This document shows, one piece after another, positions 9,101 to 19,987 of a DNA stretch of 64,000 bases. Each line of letters starts with the position of its first letter. Positions within the stretch are counted from its first letter, which is position 1. Below the pieces are notes generated by a model. The model was not told the DNA's origin, did not search any database, and worked only from the letters and a program-made list of their open reading frames with translations. Source of the stretch: Vibrio aerogenes (GTDB lineage: Bacteria > Pseudomonadota > Gammaproteobacteria > Enterobacterales > Vibrionaceae); NCBI RefSeq assembly GCF_024346755.1, contig NZ_AP024861.1:682001-746000 (forward strand), in the 5' to 3' direction. A program made the translations under genes and the position numbers.

Positions 9101-11986
9101 ATGCAATTATCACCTCAACTAAGAGCGCTATCTGACAAAAACTATCTGCAATTAACCGAAAAGTATCCTGAAGTCATGGAATGGCAAGATGATTTACTTG
9201 AACAACTCAGATATGTGCTTGGGTTGAGTGACTTTATTTTTGATGCTTTGATTCGGGATGAACAGCTTTGCAGGGAATTTCCTTCTGTCATCGCAGACTC
9301 TTCCCGTTTGCATCAATACCGTGAACAGCTTCAATCCATCCTGGCTCTGGTTTCTGAAGAACAGGCAGGTTATCCGTTACTACGCCATTATCGTAACCGG
9401 GAAATGGTTTACATCGCATGGCGGGATTTTCTCGGAAACTGGACGCTTCAGGAAAGTCTTTCTCACCTTTCGGCATTGGCTGAGGCGATGATTTTTGAAG
9501 TGTATCAGTGGCAATATAAATTATGTTGTGATTCATGGGGAACGCCATGTGATGCCCAGGGAGAAGCGCAGCCGATGCTTATCATTGGAATGGGGAAACT
9601 GGGAGGTGCGGAACTGAACTTTTCTTCTGATATCGATTTAATTTTTACCTACCCTGAAAATGGTGAAACTCAGGGAGCACGTAAGTCTCTTTCAAATGCT
9701 CAGTTTTTTACCCGTTTAGGTCAGCGAATTATCAAAAGCCTGGACCAACATACCGCGGATGGCTTTTGTTATCGCGTGGATATGCGGTTGCGGCCATTTG
9801 GTGACAGCGGACCACTGGTGATGAGTTTTGCTGCGCTTGAAGATTATTACCAGGAGCAGGGAAGGGAGTGGGAACGTTATGCGATGGTGAAGGCCCGTGT
9901 CATGGGGCGGGAAATGTACGCCTGTTACCGACAACTTCGTCAGATGTTGCGGCCATTTGTCTTTCGTCGTTATATTGATTTTAGTGCAATTCAGGCGCTG
10001 CGCCGGATGAAAGCCATGATTCAAAGTGAGGTCCGCCGGCGTGGTCTGACCAACAATATCAAGCTTGGCGCTGGCGGAATTCGTGAAATCGAATTTATTA
10101 TCCAGTCATTTCAGCTGATTCGCGGAGGCCGTGAACCCACGCTTCGTCGCCGGGGATTAGCCGAAACTTTGGATGCGATTGAATCTCTTGGTTTACTCAG
10201 TTCTCATGAAGCAGAACATTTAAGGAATGCGTATCAGTTTCTCCGCCGGCTGGAAAATTTACTTCAGGCAATTGCAGATAAACAAACACAGACACTGCCC
10301 GACGACCTGCTTTCACAAATTCGTTTGGTGACAGCAATGAACCTTGATTCATGGGAAGATTTGCTACAAAAAACAGAGCAGCATATGTCGCGTGTGAATC
10401 AGGTTTTCATTCATCTTATTGGCGAAGATGAACATGCTCCGGATTGCCCGGTTGCCGGTGTTTATTGTGAGTTGTGGAATATGGCTGGCCGCCCTGAAGT
10501 GATTGATGAAATTGTTGCTCAGGAGTTTGATGGTGCTGAACAAGCTGAAATCAAAGAGACTATTTGTGGATTTAAATCGGATCTGGCCAGAAAAACATTA
10601 GGTCCCAGAGGCAGGGAAGTACTGACTCACCTGATGCCCAAAGTATTTCAGGCGATTTTTTCTCATCCTGATTCACGATTTGGGTTACCCCGGGTTTTAT
10701 CGTTTTTACAAAAAATCGTTACCCGGACAACGTATCTTGAACTCCTTGATGAGTATCCGGGGGCTCTGATGCAACTGGTGAAATTATGTACCGCCAGCCC
10801 GATGATTTCACAGCAGCTTAGCCGTTATCCGGTCCTGCTGGATGAGTTGCTTGATCCGCAACATTTGTATAATCCGGTTCCTCTGGCGCATTACAGGCAT
10901 GAGTTACGCGATTTTCTGGCCCGTATTCCTGAAGATGATATGGAACAGCAAATGGAAGCGTTGCGACAGTTTAAGCAAATCTGTTTGCTCCGGATTGCGG
11001 CCGCTGATATTGCGGGTGTCCTTCCCGTCATGAAAGTAAGTGATCACTTAACTTATCTGGCTGAAGCGATTGTTGAAGCGGTCGTTCAGCAGGCATGGAA
11101 GCAACTGACAGAAAAATATGGTGAACCCACTCATCTGCGTCAGCGTGAGGGAAATGGGTTTGCGGTGATTGGTTATGGCAAAGTCGGTGGATGGGAATTG
11201 GGGTACAACTCTGATCTTGACCTTGTTTTCATGCATGATTGTCCTTCCGACGTATATACTGACGGGCAAAAGGAAATCGATGGACGCCAGTTTTATTTGC
11301 GTCTTGCTCAGAGAATTATTCACATATTTTCTGTCCGGACTGCTTCCGGAATTCTATATGAGGTAGACACCCGTCTCCGGCCATCCGGAGCTTCTGGTCT
11401 GTTGGTCACCACAGTCGATGCATTCAGAGAATATCAGAATCAGGAGGCCTGGACCTGGGAGCATCAGGCTCTGGTCCGTACCCGGGTGATTTATGGTGAT
11501 TCAGAACTGAAAGCTGCTTTCTCTGGAGTACGCCATCAGGTATTGAGTATGACGAGAGATGAATCTGAGCTGAAAAAAGAAGTGGTCAATATGAGAGATA
11601 AAATGCGACAGCATTTATCTGCTAAAAAATCCGGGCGCTTTATGATTAAACAAGATCCGGGCGGAATTACTGATATTGAATTTCTGGCTCAGTATCTTGT
11701 ATTGCGCTATAGCGCGGAGTATCCCTCACTGACAGACTGGTCGGATAATGTCCGGATTTTTGAGTCACTGATGACGGTGAATCTTATAGATCAGACACAG
11801 GCTCAGAGGTTGACTGAAGCCTACACCACTTTACGGGATCAAATTCACCGGCGTAATTTGTTAAATCTCGATGCGGATGTCAAAGAAGATAAACTGCTGC
11901 CGGAAAGAGAGTCTGTGATTCATGCATGGAAACAGTGGTTTGAAGAACCCAGGTCAACAACCCCTGACGATAGCCTGGATAATTGA
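9101..11986 (+). CDS. glnE: Bifunctional glutamine synthetase adenylyltransferase / deadenylase
   Basis: Controls glutamine synthetase by adding or removing AMP, under PII control of nitrogen status. The 961-residue protein has the expected duplicated nucleotidyltransferase layout. The N-terminal deadenylase domain carries GMGKLGGAELNFSSDIDL near residue 165, and the C-terminal adenylylase domain carries GYGKVGGWELGYNSDLDL near 695. The PII-response linker lies between. I prefer ATG 9101 (MQLSPQLRALSD) to the TTG at 9071, as this gives a length close to E. coli GlnE (946). It is followed by hldE, as in E. coli. Confidence 0.96.
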   Translation: MQLSPQLRALSDKNYLQLTEKYPEVMEWQDDLLEQLRYVLGLSDFIFDALIRDEQLCREFPSVIADSSRLHQYREQLQSILALVSEEQAGYPLLRHYRNREMVYIAWRDFLGNWTLQESLSHLSALAEAMIFEVYQWQYKLCCDSWGTPCDAQGEAQPMLIIGMGKLGGAELNFSSDIDLIFTYPENGETQGARKSLSNAQFFTRLGQRIIKSLDQHTADGFCYRVDMRLRPFGDSGPLVMSFAALEDYYQEQGREWERYAMVKARVMGREMYACYRQLRQMLRPFVFRRYIDFSAIQALRRMKAMIQSEVRRRGLTNNIKLGAGGIREIEFIIQSFQLIRGGREPTLRRRGLAETLDAIESLGLLSSHEAEHLRNAYQFLRRLENLLQAIADKQTQTLPDDLLSQIRLVTAMNLDSWEDLLQKTEQHMSRVNQVFIHLIGEDEHAPDCPVAGVYCELWNMAGRPEVIDEIVAQEFDGAEQAEIKETICGFKSDLARKTLGPRGREVLTHLMPKVFQAIFSHPDSRFGLPRVLSFLQKIVTRTTYLELLDEYPGALMQLVKLCTASPMISQQLSRYPVLLDELLDPQHLYNPVPLAHYRHELRDFLARIPEDDMEQQMEALRQFKQICLLRIAAADIAGVLPVMKVSDHLTYLAEAIVEAVVQQAWKQLTEKYGEPTHLRQREGNGFAVIGYGKVGGWELGYNSDLDLVFMHDCPSDVYTDGQKEIDGRQFYLRLAQRIIHIFSVRTASGILYEVDTRLRPSGASGLLVTTVDAFREYQNQEAWTWEHQALVRTRVIYGDSELKAAFSGVRHQVLSMTRDESELKKEVVNMRDKMRQHLSAKKSGRFMIKQDPGGITDIEFLAQYLVLRYSAEYPSLTDWSDNVRIFESLMTVNLIDQTQAQRLTEAYTTLRDQIHRRNLLNLDADVKEDKLLPERESVIHAWKQWFEEPRSTTPDDSLDN

Positions 11987-12123
11987 CGTATATCAGATGT
12001 TAAACTAATTGAATTACAAAGATTTTTAACTGAAAGTTCAGAACGACAGACTGTAGTGACACAGTTTAGCCGGGAATCCGGCTGTGATAGACTGTGCAAC
12101 ATAGATGACAATGGAGAGAATTG

Positions 12124-13554
12124 ATGAAGCCCATTCTACCTGATTACAGCCAGGCCGGAGTATTAATTGTTGGTGATGTGATGTTGGATCGCTATTGGTA
12201 TGGGCCAACCGGGCGGATTTCACCAGAGGCACCGGTGCCGGTTGTGAAAGTAGAGAATAATGAAGAGCGTCCCGGTGGTGCTGCGAATGTTGCGATGAAT
12301 ATCGCATCTCTGGGTGGACATGCGAACATTATCGGATTAACCGGCGATGATGAACCCGCATCTGTGTTAAGTGAAAAGCTGACATCACTCAATGTGAATT
12401 GTGATTTTGTGGCTTTAAAAGATTACCCGACAATCACTAAATTACGGGTTTTAAGCCGCGGACAGCAACTCATCCGGCTTGATTTTGAAGATAAGTTCCA
12501 AAATACCGATCCTGAACTGATTCTTTCCCGGATGGAGAAAAAACTGCCAGATGTCAAATCGGTCGTTTTGTCTGATTATGCGAAAGGGGCATTAGAACAT
12601 GTGCAGCACTTCATTCAAAAAGCCCGTCAGGCCGGTGTGCCGGTATTTATCGATCCCAAAGGGGCTGATTTTGAACGATATCGTGGCGCAACACTTTTAA
12701 CGCCCAATATGACAGAGTTTGAACTGGTTGTTGGTAAAGTCGCCTCTGAGGAAGAGTTGGTTGAAAAGGGCCTTGAGCTGATCAAAACCTATGATTTTGA
12801 AGCATTGCTGGTCACCCGCAGTGAACATGGGATGACACTGTTGAGACGTGATGAAGCCCCTTTTCATTTGCCGACGCAGGCGAAGGAAGTCTACGATGTA
12901 ACAGGTGCCGGAGATACAGTTATCTCTGTTCTGGCTGCATCTGTCGCTGCCGGAAAACCACTCGATGAGGCATGTGCTCTGGCAAATGCAGCGGCTGGTG
13001 TTGTGGTTGGAAAACTGGGAACCTCAACGGTTTCTACCATTGAACTCGCTGAGGCTGTTAACGGCAGTCAGGATACTGATTTTGGTGTGATTAATGAGAA
13101 ATCACTGATTGAGGTCGTGAAAAAAGCTCAGGCCTGTGGTGAAACCGTTGTGATGACCAATGGTTGTTTTGATATTCTTCACGCCGGACATGTCTCTTAC
13201 CTGAATCATGCTGCCAGCCTGGGTGATCGTTTGATTGTCGCCGTCAATACGGATGACTCCGTAAAACGTTTGAAAGGTCCGGGACGTCCGGTGAACACGA
13301 CTGAACGCCGCATGGCTGTGCTGGCAGGTTTAGGTGCGGTCGACTGGGTTGTTCCATTCAGTGAAGATACACCACAGCGGTTGATTGCATCAGTACTGCC
13401 GGATTTATTAGTGAAAGGTGGCGATTATCGTCCTGAAGAAATAGCAGGCGGAAAAGAAGTGATTCAGGCGGGGGGAGAAGTCCGGGTACTTAATTTTGAA
13501 GATGGATGTTCAACGACTGAGATTATCAATGCCATCAAAGGTGAGGTCAGTTAG
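12124..13554 (+). CDS. hldE: Bifunctional heptose-7-phosphate kinase / heptose-1-phosphate adenylyltransferase
   Basis: Makes ADP-heptose for the lipopolysaccharide inner core. The N-terminal PfkB-type kinase (residues ~1-315) has [16 protein letters not shown] and the catalytic [11 protein letters not shown]. The C-terminal cytidylyltransferase-like domain (~345-476) has [19 protein letters not shown]. The 476-residue length matches E. coli HldE (477). The start is ATG 12124, placed just after a GGAGAG ribosome binding site; the overlapping TTG at 12121 is less likely. It lies about 140 nt after glnE with no terminator between. Confidence 0.96.
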   Translation: MKPILPDYSQAGVLIVGDVMLDRYWYGPTGRISPEAPVPVVKVENNEERPGGAANVAMNIASLGGHANIIGLTGDDEPASVLSEKLTSLNVNCDFVALKDYPTITKLRVLSRGQQLIRLDFEDKFQNTDPELILSRMEKKLPDVKSVVLSDYAKGALEHVQHFIQKARQAGVPVFIDPKGADFERYRGATLLTPNMTEFELVVGKVASEEELVEKGLELIKTYDFEALLVTRSEHGMTLLRRDEAPFHLPTQAKEVYDVTGAGDTVISVLAASVAAGKPLDEACALANAAAGVVVGKLGTSTVSTIELAEAVNGSQDTDFGVINEKSLIEVVKKAQACGETVVMTNGCFDILHAGHVSYLNHAASLGDRLIVAVNTDDSVKRLKGPGRPVNTTERRMAVLAGLGAVDWVVPFSEDTPQRLIASVLPDLLVKGGDYRPEEIAGGKEVIQAGGEVRVLNFEDGCSTTEIINAIKGEVS

Positions 13555-13610
13555 TCGCCGTTTTACCTGAAACAAGTTTGTTGTGCTTCAGCACTTGCTG
13601 TGCAGTTTGT

Positions 13611-13660
13611 TTGCTCCACCAGACACATCCAGATGATCCGTTTATTTTCCAGATTGGTAT
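13611..13660 (+). repeat. Dispersed intergenic repeat, family B (copy 1)
   Basis: Its core is ACATCCAGATGATCCGTTTA followed by TTTTCCAGATTGGTAT. Close copies occur at 28566-28605 in the same orientation and at 46340-46380 inverted. It lies after hldE and before the hldE/tolC terminator. Confidence 0.7.
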
Positions 13661-13699
13661 AAGCGGAATTAGTATCAATTGTTTTCTGTTTTCGTCAAT

Positions 13700-13727
13700 A
13701 AAAAGCCAGTCTTTCGACTGGCTTTTT
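13700..13727. terminator. Bidirectional terminator between hldE and tolC
   Basis: Stem AAAAGCCAGTC / GACTGGCTTTTT with a TTTC loop, between the convergent hldE and tolC genes. Confidence 0.88.
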
Positions 13728-13749
13728 AGTTTAAAATCAGGAAAGTTAT

Positions 13750-15060
13750 TTATTTCTTCAGTCCTGCATTGATATCAACGATATCCTGTTCGTTCAGTGT
13801 ACCGACAGACTGTCTCAGTTGTAATACACTGATAATATAATCATAACGTGCATCAGAAAGGTTTTTCTTCGCATTATAAAGTCTGCGGGTTGAATCCAGA
13901 ACATCAACGATAGTCCGGGTTCCCACTTCAAACCCTGCTTCGGTTGCCTGCAAAGCTGATTTTGCAGATATCAGTGCCTGGTTATAAGCACGTATTGCGC
14001 CAATCGATGCATTAATATTGTTATAATTTGCCCTGACACTTTTCACAACACTCCGGTAAGTCGCTTCAAGTTGTTCACTTGCCTGAACCAAACCGTATTC
14101 TGCCTGTTTAGTCTCTGATGTAATTCTTCCACCTGTATACAAAGGCACAGATAAATCTAATCCCAGACTTAAATTATTAGCAGGATCATAAACATCATAA
14201 TAAGTGTTTTTATCGTTGTACTCTTTCAGCAAATTGTAGTTTGCATTAAGTGACAACGTTGGCAGATTACCGGAATCAGCCAGTTTTATTTTATCCCGTG
14301 CAATATCCTGGCTGATACGTGCAGTCAGCAACGATAAATTTTTCGTTTGTGCATCTTTGAGCAGTTTTTCGACGGTTTCACTAATTTTTTTGGCTGAGAA
14401 GCGGTTTGTATCAAGAGAGCTTAAATCTTTGTGCTCTTCGCCGGTAATTTCCCGTATAGCTTCGTAGCTGTTGATCAGACTGTTTTCAGCCAGTACTTCA
14501 TCTGCTAATACACTATCAAATTGTGCCTGAGCATCGTGAACATCTGTAATGGCGGATAAACCCACCTCAAAACGCTGTTTGGTCTGCTCCAGCTGTCTGG
14601 ATACTGCGGCTTTTTCTGCCCGGACAAATGCAAGGTTATCTTTGGCTCTTAAAACTTCGAAGTATGCATTCGCGACCCGTAAAATCAGGTTTTGTTGTGT
14701 CGATGCATATTGAGAATCAACCTGTCTGGCATTCTTTTCTGCGGTATCAAGGTTGATCCAGCTCGAACGGTTATAGAGCGTTTGGGATAGTGCGACGCTT
14801 CCGGTAAACCGGGAACTGTCACCGGCGGTGATATTACTGTTAGTGATGTTGTAACCGGCAGACAGATTAATTTGAGGGAGCAGGTCTCCACGGGTTGACT
14901 GAATAGCCTCGTAGGCAGCGTCTCTTTCTGCAGCAGCGCGAAGCACTTGTGTATCATTGTGTTTCGCTAATTCATAAATATCAGCAAGAGTATCTGCCCA
15001 AACAGAGGTCACTATACTACTCAGGGCAATACCGATGCATAGATGGAGCCGTTTCTTCAT
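13750..15060 (-). CDS. tolC: TolC-type outer-membrane efflux channel
   Basis: The outer-membrane exit duct shared by RND, ABC and MFS pumps and type I secretion. The 436-residue precursor has a Sec signal peptide (MKKRLHLCIGIALSSIVTSVWA) and then the duplicated outer membrane efflux protein fold. Typical segments are AAERDAAYEAIQSTRGDLLP near the N-terminus, LSLGLDLSVPLYTGGRI at the second strand pair, and VGTRTIVDVLDSTRRLYNA in the last helices. Its context (hldE on one side, nudF divergent on the other) is that of tolC in enterics and vibrios. It appears complete. Confidence 0.95.
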   Translation of the reverse strand: MKKRLHLCIGIALSSIVTSVWADTLADIYELAKHNDTQVLRAAAERDAAYEAIQSTRGDLLPQINLSAGYNITNSNITAGDSSRFTGSVALSQTLYNRSSWINLDTAEKNARQVDSQYASTQQNLILRVANAYFEVLRAKDNLAFVRAEKAAVSRQLEQTKQRFEVGLSAITDVHDAQAQFDSVLADEVLAENSLINSYEAIREITGEEHKDLSSLDTNRFSAKKISETVEKLLKDAQTKNLSLLTARISQDIARDKIKLADSGNLPTLSLNANYNLLKEYNDKNTYYDVYDPANNLSLGLDLSVPLYTGGRITSETKQAEYGLVQASEQLEATYRSVVKSVRANYNNINASIGAIRAYNQALISAKSALQATEAGFEVGTRTIVDVLDSTRRLYNAKKNLSDARYDYIISVLQLRQSVGTLNEQDIVDINAGLKK

Positions 15061-15292
15061 TGTTCATTCCTATTTTTACAATAGTATCTGAGGTTGCGTA
15101 CGACAGTTTAACTTAAATTAAAAAAAATTAGTTCGTTAGTTTGCTATTTTTCCAGTTAATTATCCAGCTGTATAGTAAATGATTTATTTTATTTTAAAAA
15201 AAATTATAAAAATTATACAAAAAGTTGAGCTGTATCCTTGGTTTGGTGTGGTATATGGTTAAACTAATGCACTTCGTCGGAGAAAATGGCAT

Positions 15293-15922
15293 ATGCAATC
15301 ACCTAAAAATATTCCTGGGCAGTTTTCTGCTAAAGATTTGGATGTGGTCAAAAAAGAGACACTCTTTCACGGCTTTTTCAAAATGGTGAAGTATTATTTC
15401 AAATATAGAAAGTTTGAGGGTGGATGGAGCAGGGTTGTCGAGCGGGAATTGTTTCTGAGAAAAAGAGCGGCAGCAGTTCTTCCCTATGATCCCCGGACCG
15501 ATCAGGTTGTATTAATCGAACAAATCCGGGTAGGGGCTTTAGAGCACGATCATCCATGGCAGCTTGAGATTGTTGCCGGTATTGTTGAAGAGAATGAGTC
15601 GCCGGAAGCATTAGTCAGACGTGAGGCTGTTGAAGAAGCAGGAATGGATATTCAGCGCCTCGAGAAAATAACGTCTTATTATCCGTCATCCGGAGGTTGC
15701 AACGAAATACTGGATGTCTTCATCGGCGAAATTGATGCCTCTTTGGCAAATGGTATTCACGGGCTTGATGATGAAGATGAGGATATTCAGGTCCATGTGG
15801 TCAGCCGGGAAGAGGCTTACGACTGGGTTAGAAATGGCAGAATTGAAAACGGGGCTTCGATTATTGCCCTGCAATGGCTGGAATTAAACCGGAGAGAGAT
15901 CAGGGAGCAATGGCAGGAATAG
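15293..15922 (+). CDS. nudF: ADP-ribose pyrophosphatase
   Basis: A Nudix hydrolase that cleaves ADP-ribose to AMP and ribose 5-phosphate. The Nudix box is intact (G-IVEENESPEALVR-REAVEEAGM, spanning residues ~106-128), and the NudF-type ETLFHGFFKM lies near the N-terminus. Its 209 residues equal the usual length. It starts a tight rightward operon, nudF-yqiB-cpdA-yqiA, as in E. coli: its 3' end overlaps the start of the next gene. The 230-nt AT-rich gap to divergent tolC holds both promoters. Confidence 0.95.
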   Translation: MQSPKNIPGQFSAKDLDVVKKETLFHGFFKMVKYYFKYRKFEGGWSRVVERELFLRKRAAAVLPYDPRTDQVVLIEQIRVGALEHDHPWQLEIVAGIVEENESPEALVRREAVEEAGMDIQRLEKITSYYPSSGGCNEILDVFIGEIDASLANGIHGLDDEDEDIQVHVVSREEAYDWVRNGRIENGASIIALQWLELNRREIREQWQE

Positions 15923-16365
15923 TCACACAAAGAGCTTATCATGTTGATTTGCCTGAGTTGATGCGGGTCTATGAAACAAACTATGCAAAGCTGAATGCAT
16001 TGTTACTATCAGATCCTGAAGTTGATGACATCCGTTGTTATCAGGCTCAATGTGTCAGGTATCAACTTGAAGTGATAGAAATCACAAAATTCACGACTCT
16101 GGTTAAAATTTGTCAAAGTGATGAAGTGACAGTATTTCCATTGCCCACAATGTCTGTCAGGCTGTACCACGATGCCCGTGTTGCAGAAGTGTGCCAGACT
16201 GAGCAGATGTATCAGTTTAAATCCCGTTATGATTACCCAAACAAGAACATGGCTCAGAAAGATGAAAAAGCCCAGATCAATCGTTTTTTAGGGGACTGGC
16301 TGACATTTTGTCTTAAATTTGGAATAAGCCGGGCACCCATCACATTGGGAAACAGCCGGTCTTAA
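15910..16365 (+). CDS. yqiB: DUF1249 family protein
   Basis: A conserved protein of about 151 residues of unknown biochemical role, always found between nudF and cpdA in this operon type. Family landmarks are DLPELMRVYETNYAKL near the N-terminus and a central VSVRLYHDARVAEV-like strand (MSVRLYHDARVAEV here). I favour the ATG at 15910, which overlaps the end of nudF by 13 nt, over the ATG at 15874, because homologues begin shortly before the DLPELMR motif. The stop codon abuts the cpdA ATG, suggesting translational coupling. Confidence 0.88.
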   Translation: MAGIVTQRAYHVDLPELMRVYETNYAKLNALLLSDPEVDDIRCYQAQCVRYQLEVIEITKFTTLVKICQSDEVTVFPLPTMSVRLYHDARVAEVCQTEQMYQFKSRYDYPNKNMAQKDEKAQINRFLGDWLTFCLKFGISRAPITLGNSRS

Positions 16366-17244
16366 ATGAAGGCCGTCTTAAACGAAGTCCGTTTAAATAA
16401 AGATAGAAACAGGTGCGTAGATTTGGATATATCGCTTTATTCTGAACCAGGTGAAACTGTCAAGCTCATTCAGATTACCGACACTCATCTTTTTTCGTCA
16501 GATGAAGGGTGCTTATTGAGTGTCAACACAGCGGATAGCTTCAAAACTGTTGTCGAAGAAATTATCGGCAGAAATGTTGAGTTTCAGGCAATTCTCGCAA
16601 CTGGTGATATTTCTCAGGATCATACGGATGCTTCGTATCAGCGTTTTGCTGATGGGATTAAAGACCTGAAGAAGCCTTGCTTATGGCTTCCGGGTAACCA
16701 TGACGAAAAATCTTTAATGAGTCATGTTCTGCCCAGTCCGCAAATTTTCCAGCCTCAGCATGTTGAAATTGGTGCGCACTGGCAAATCGTACTACTTGAT
16801 TCGCAGGTGACAGGCGTCCCTCACGGGCGTGTTTCCGATGAACAACTGGCTTATCTGGATGAGGTGTTATCCCGGACCTCTGACAAACATACTTTGGTTC
16901 TGTTACATCATCATCCTCTGCTGGTCGGGAGTGCATGGCTTGACCAGCATTCTTTGAAAGACCGGGATAAATTCTGGCAAATCATTCATCGCTACCCTCA
17001 CGTCAAAGCGATTTTGTGCGGTCATGTTCATCAGGTCATGGAACGCGATTATTATGGGGTCAAAGTCATGTCAACCCCTTCGACATGTGTCCAGTTCAAA
17101 CCTGGTTCTGATGAATTTTCTTTAGATCCTGTGTCTCCTGGCTGGCGTGAGCTTGAGTTACATCCTGACGGCCAGCTGACGACTTGTGTCAGCCGTCTGG
17201 AAAACGGGTTGTTTTTACCAGATTTCAGTGCGAACGGTTATTAA
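16366..17244 (+). CDS. cpdA: 3',5'-cyclic-AMP phosphodiesterase
   Basis: A calcineurin-like metallophosphoesterase that hydrolyses cAMP and so tunes CRP signalling. All metal-site motifs are present in order: QITDTHLF (~residue 37), LATGDISQDH (~83), LPGNHDE (~110), a histidine cluster LLHHHPLL (~181) and CGHVHQ (~219). It is 292 residues against 275 in E. coli; the extra length is at the N-terminus, so a start some 20 codons later is possible. The first ATG directly follows the yqiB stop codon. Confidence 0.93.
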   Translation: MKAVLNEVRLNKDRNRCVDLDISLYSEPGETVKLIQITDTHLFSSDEGCLLSVNTADSFKTVVEEIIGRNVEFQAILATGDISQDHTDASYQRFADGIKDLKKPCLWLPGNHDEKSLMSHVLPSPQIFQPQHVEIGAHWQIVLLDSQVTGVPHGRVSDEQLAYLDEVLSRTSDKHTLVLLHHHPLLVGSAWLDQHSLKDRDKFWQIIHRYPHVKAILCGHVHQVMERDYYGVKVMSTPSTCVQFKPGSDEFSLDPVSPGWRELELHPDGQLTTCVSRLENGLFLPDFSANGY

Positions 17245-17249
17245 TATCG

Positions 17250-17837
17250 ATGAAGCAAAAATCTTCAATGCTGTTGTATATTCATGGCTTCAACAGTTCT
17301 CCCAAATCTCAGAAAGCAACGATACTGACGCAATATTGCCGGACACACTACCCACACATTAAAGTGGTGACGCCAAAGTTACCGGTTTTTCCTCTTGAAG
17401 CCGTCAACTATCTTTCTGCTTTGATCGGGCAATATCAGCATGAGTATCATATTGGTTTGGTTGGCAGCTCGTTAGGTGGATATATGTCCATTTGGCTTAA
17501 CTCTCTGTTTCAGCTGAAAACTGTTTTGGTCAACCCTGCGGTTCGTCCCTATGAGTTGCTGGTGGACTATCTTGGAGAACAGGTCAATCCATATACTCAT
17601 GAACATTATTTTCTGGCCCCCCATCATATTGACGAGTTACGCTCGCTTGATGTGAGTGATATTCAGTCTCCTGACCAGTTTTTATTGCTGCAGCAAACCG
17701 GTGATGAGGTATTGGACTATCGGCAGGCTGTCGCAAAAATGTCTCACTCAAAACAAATTGTGGAAGAGGGCGGAGACCATAGTTTTGTTGGTTTTGAACG
17801 TCATTGCGGCACTATTTTGCAATTTCTGGCGCTGTAG
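17250..17837 (+). CDS. yqiA: YqiA-type esterase (alpha/beta hydrolase)
   Basis: A small alpha/beta hydrolase (195 residues; E. coli YqiA has 193). The N-terminus reads LLYIHGFNSSPKSQK, the nucleophile elbow GSSLGGYMS, the acid-bearing segment QQTGDEVLDYRQA, and the catalytic histidine GGDHSFVGFE. The E. coli protein has carboxylesterase activity; its natural substrate is not settled. The start at 17250 lies 5 nt after the cpdA stop. A start at 17268 (MLLYIHG) is also possible. It is last in the nudF operon. Confidence 0.92.
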   Translation: MKQKSSMLLYIHGFNSSPKSQKATILTQYCRTHYPHIKVVTPKLPVFPLEAVNYLSALIGQYQHEYHIGLVGSSLGGYMSIWLNSLFQLKTVLVNPAVRPYELLVDYLGEQVNPYTHEHYFLAPHHIDELRSLDVSDIQSPDQFLLLQQTGDEVLDYRQAVAKMSHSKQIVEEGGDHSFVGFERHCGTILQFLAL

Positions 17838-18101
17838 CTTTTAATTTTGTTTTTGCATGAGGGGTGCTTTTTGAGCCGAAGCACATTTCAGTTTACATTC
17901 ACCATAAACATGAGGGAAATGTCATAAATTGTTACAGGAGTTAACCTCACTCCTTGACAGATGGTATTCTCTTCCAGACTATGCTTGTGTTTTTCTCCGG
18001 CTGTTTCGGTGGTCCGGAAAAAGATTCATTGGGATATTTGACCTGAAAAGGTATATCCTGACAGCAAAATTTTAAATCATTGAGTATAAGCATTCCGAAA
18101 T
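17838..18101. promoter_or_regulatory. parE: Intergenic region upstream of parE
   Basis: 264 nt between yqiA and parE with no gene. It contains TTGACA at 17955 and a downstream GACTAT/TATGCT stretch that could form a sigma70-type promoter, though the spacing is ambiguous (17 or 20 nt). It probably drives parE-parC. Evidence is weak. Confidence 0.35.
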
Positions 18102-19982
18102 ATGACTGAACAATATAATGCTGGGGCCATTGAAGTTCTTAATGGTTTAGAGCCAGTACGTCGTCGGCCGGGCATGTATACGGATACGGTACGACCCAAT
18201 CACTTAGGCCAGGAAGTCATCGATAACAGTGTCGATGAAGCGTTAGGCGGATTCGCGACTAAAGTCCAGGTGATCCTTCATGCAGATCAGTCTCTGGAAG
18301 TGATTGATGACGGGCGGGGTATGCCTGTTGATATTCACCCGGAAGAGAAGGTGTCCGGCGTTGAGCTGATCCTGTGTAAATTACATGCCGGCGGAAAATT
18401 CTCGAATAAGAATTACCAGTTTTCCGGTGGGCTGCATGGTGTTGGTATTTCGGTCGTTAACGCTTTATCCAAACGCGTTGAAGTCAGTGTGAAGCGGGAT
18501 GGTCAAGTCTACGAAATTGCTTTTGAACACGGTGATAAAGTGTCTGACCTGACGGTAACCGGAACATGTGGTCGCCGGGCCAGAGGAACCCGGGTGCATT
18601 TCTGGCCGGATGCAACTTATTTTGATTCTGCGAATTTTTCAGTGACCCGTCTGGTCAATAATTTGCGGGCAAAAGCCGTGTTATGTCCGGGGCTTGAGAT
18701 TACTTTTGAAGATAAAGTGAATCAGGAGAGCTACCGCTGGTTTTACGAAGATGGTTTGAAAGATTACCTTGCTGATGGTGTCAAAGGGTATCCATTATTG
18801 CCTGAAGATCCTTTTACCGGAGAGTTTTCCGGAGACTCAGAAACCGCAACCTGGGCGGTGATCTGGCAGCCTGAAGGCGGTGAATTGATCACGGAAAGCT
18901 ATGTCAACCTGATTCCGACCCCTTCCGGCGGAACCCACGTGAATGGTTTACGTCAGGGATTGCTGGATGCCATGCGTGAGTTTTGTGAATACCGGAATTT
19001 GCTACCCCGTGGTGTCAAACTGACGGGGGATGATATCTTCGAGCGTTGTTCTTATGTGCTCTCCGTGAAAATGCAGGATCCTCAATTTGCCGGACAAACA
19101 AAAGAAAGATTGTCGTCACGGCAGTCAGCTGCATTTGTTTCTGGCGTGGTGAAAGATGCGTTTAGTTTGTGGCTGAATGAGAAGCCTCAGGTTGCTGAGT
19201 TACTTGCTGAGTCCTGTATTGCCAACGCACACCGCAGAATGCGTGCCAGCAAAAAAGTAGTCCGGAAAAAAGTTGCTTCCGGACCAGCTTTACCCGGCAA
19301 ACTGACGGATTGTACGGTACAGGATCTCAGCAGAACAGAACTCTTCCTGGTGGAAGGGGACTCTGCGGGCGGAAGTGCCAAACAGGCTCGGGATCGTGAG
19401 TTTCAGGCGATTATGCCGCTTCGTGGAAAAATTCTGAATACGTGGGAAGTTTCTGTTGACCAGGTGCTTGCCTCGCAGGAAGTACATGATATTTCTGTTG
19501 CGCTTGGAATTGACCCGGATAGTGATGATCTTGAAAAGCTACGGTACGGAAAAATCTGTATTCTGGCTGATGCAGATTCCGATGGACTGCATATCGCCAC
19601 GCTCTTGTGTGCGTTATTTACCCGCCATTTCAGCGCATTGGTGCGTGAAGGTCATGTTTATGTGGCAATGCCGCCACTCTACCGGATTGATTGTGGCAAA
19701 GAAGTTTTTTATGCACTGGATGACCAGGAAAAAGATGGCATTCTTGAGCGTTTAAGCAAGAAAAAAGCAAAAATAAATGTACAGCGCTTTAAAGGTCTGG
19801 GCGAAATGAATCCGCTTCAGTTGCGTGAGACAACGATGGATCCGAATACCCGGCGTCTGGTCCAGCTGACTATTGATGATTCAGAAGCAACCAATGAAAT
19901 GATGGATATGCTGCTGGGTAAAAAGCGGGCTGATGATCGTCGCTCATGGTTACAAAATAATGGCGATCTGGCTGAGGTATAG
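18102..19982 (+). CDS. parE: DNA topoisomerase IV subunit B
   Basis: The ATPase subunit of topoisomerase IV, which decatenates daughter chromosomes. The GHKL ATPase has [12 protein letters not shown] and [14 protein letters not shown]. The transducer domain follows, and the TOPRIM domain carries [20 protein letters not shown] near residue 415 and the metal-binding [11 protein letters not shown]. The 626-residue length is standard (E. coli 630). parC begins 5 nt downstream, so the two subunits are co-translated. Confidence 0.97.
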   Translation: MTEQYNAGAIEVLNGLEPVRRRPGMYTDTVRPNHLGQEVIDNSVDEALGGFATKVQVILHADQSLEVIDDGRGMPVDIHPEEKVSGVELILCKLHAGGKFSNKNYQFSGGLHGVGISVVNALSKRVEVSVKRDGQVYEIAFEHGDKVSDLTVTGTCGRRARGTRVHFWPDATYFDSANFSVTRLVNNLRAKAVLCPGLEITFEDKVNQESYRWFYEDGLKDYLADGVKGYPLLPEDPFTGEFSGDSETATWAVIWQPEGGELITESYVNLIPTPSGGTHVNGLRQGLLDAMREFCEYRNLLPRGVKLTGDDIFERCSYVLSVKMQDPQFAGQTKERLSSRQSAAFVSGVVKDAFSLWLNEKPQVAELLAESCIANAHRRMRASKKVVRKKVASGPALPGKLTDCTVQDLSRTELFLVEGDSAGGSAKQARDREFQAIMPLRGKILNTWEVSVDQVLASQEVHDISVALGIDPDSDDLEKLRYGKICILADADSDGLHIATLLCALFTRHFSALVREGHVYVAMPPLYRIDCGKEVFYALDDQEKDGILERLSKKKAKINVQRFKGLGEMNPLQLRETTMDPNTRRLVQLTIDDSEATNEMMDMLLGKKRADDRRSWLQNNGDLAEV

Positions 19983-19987
19983 AAATT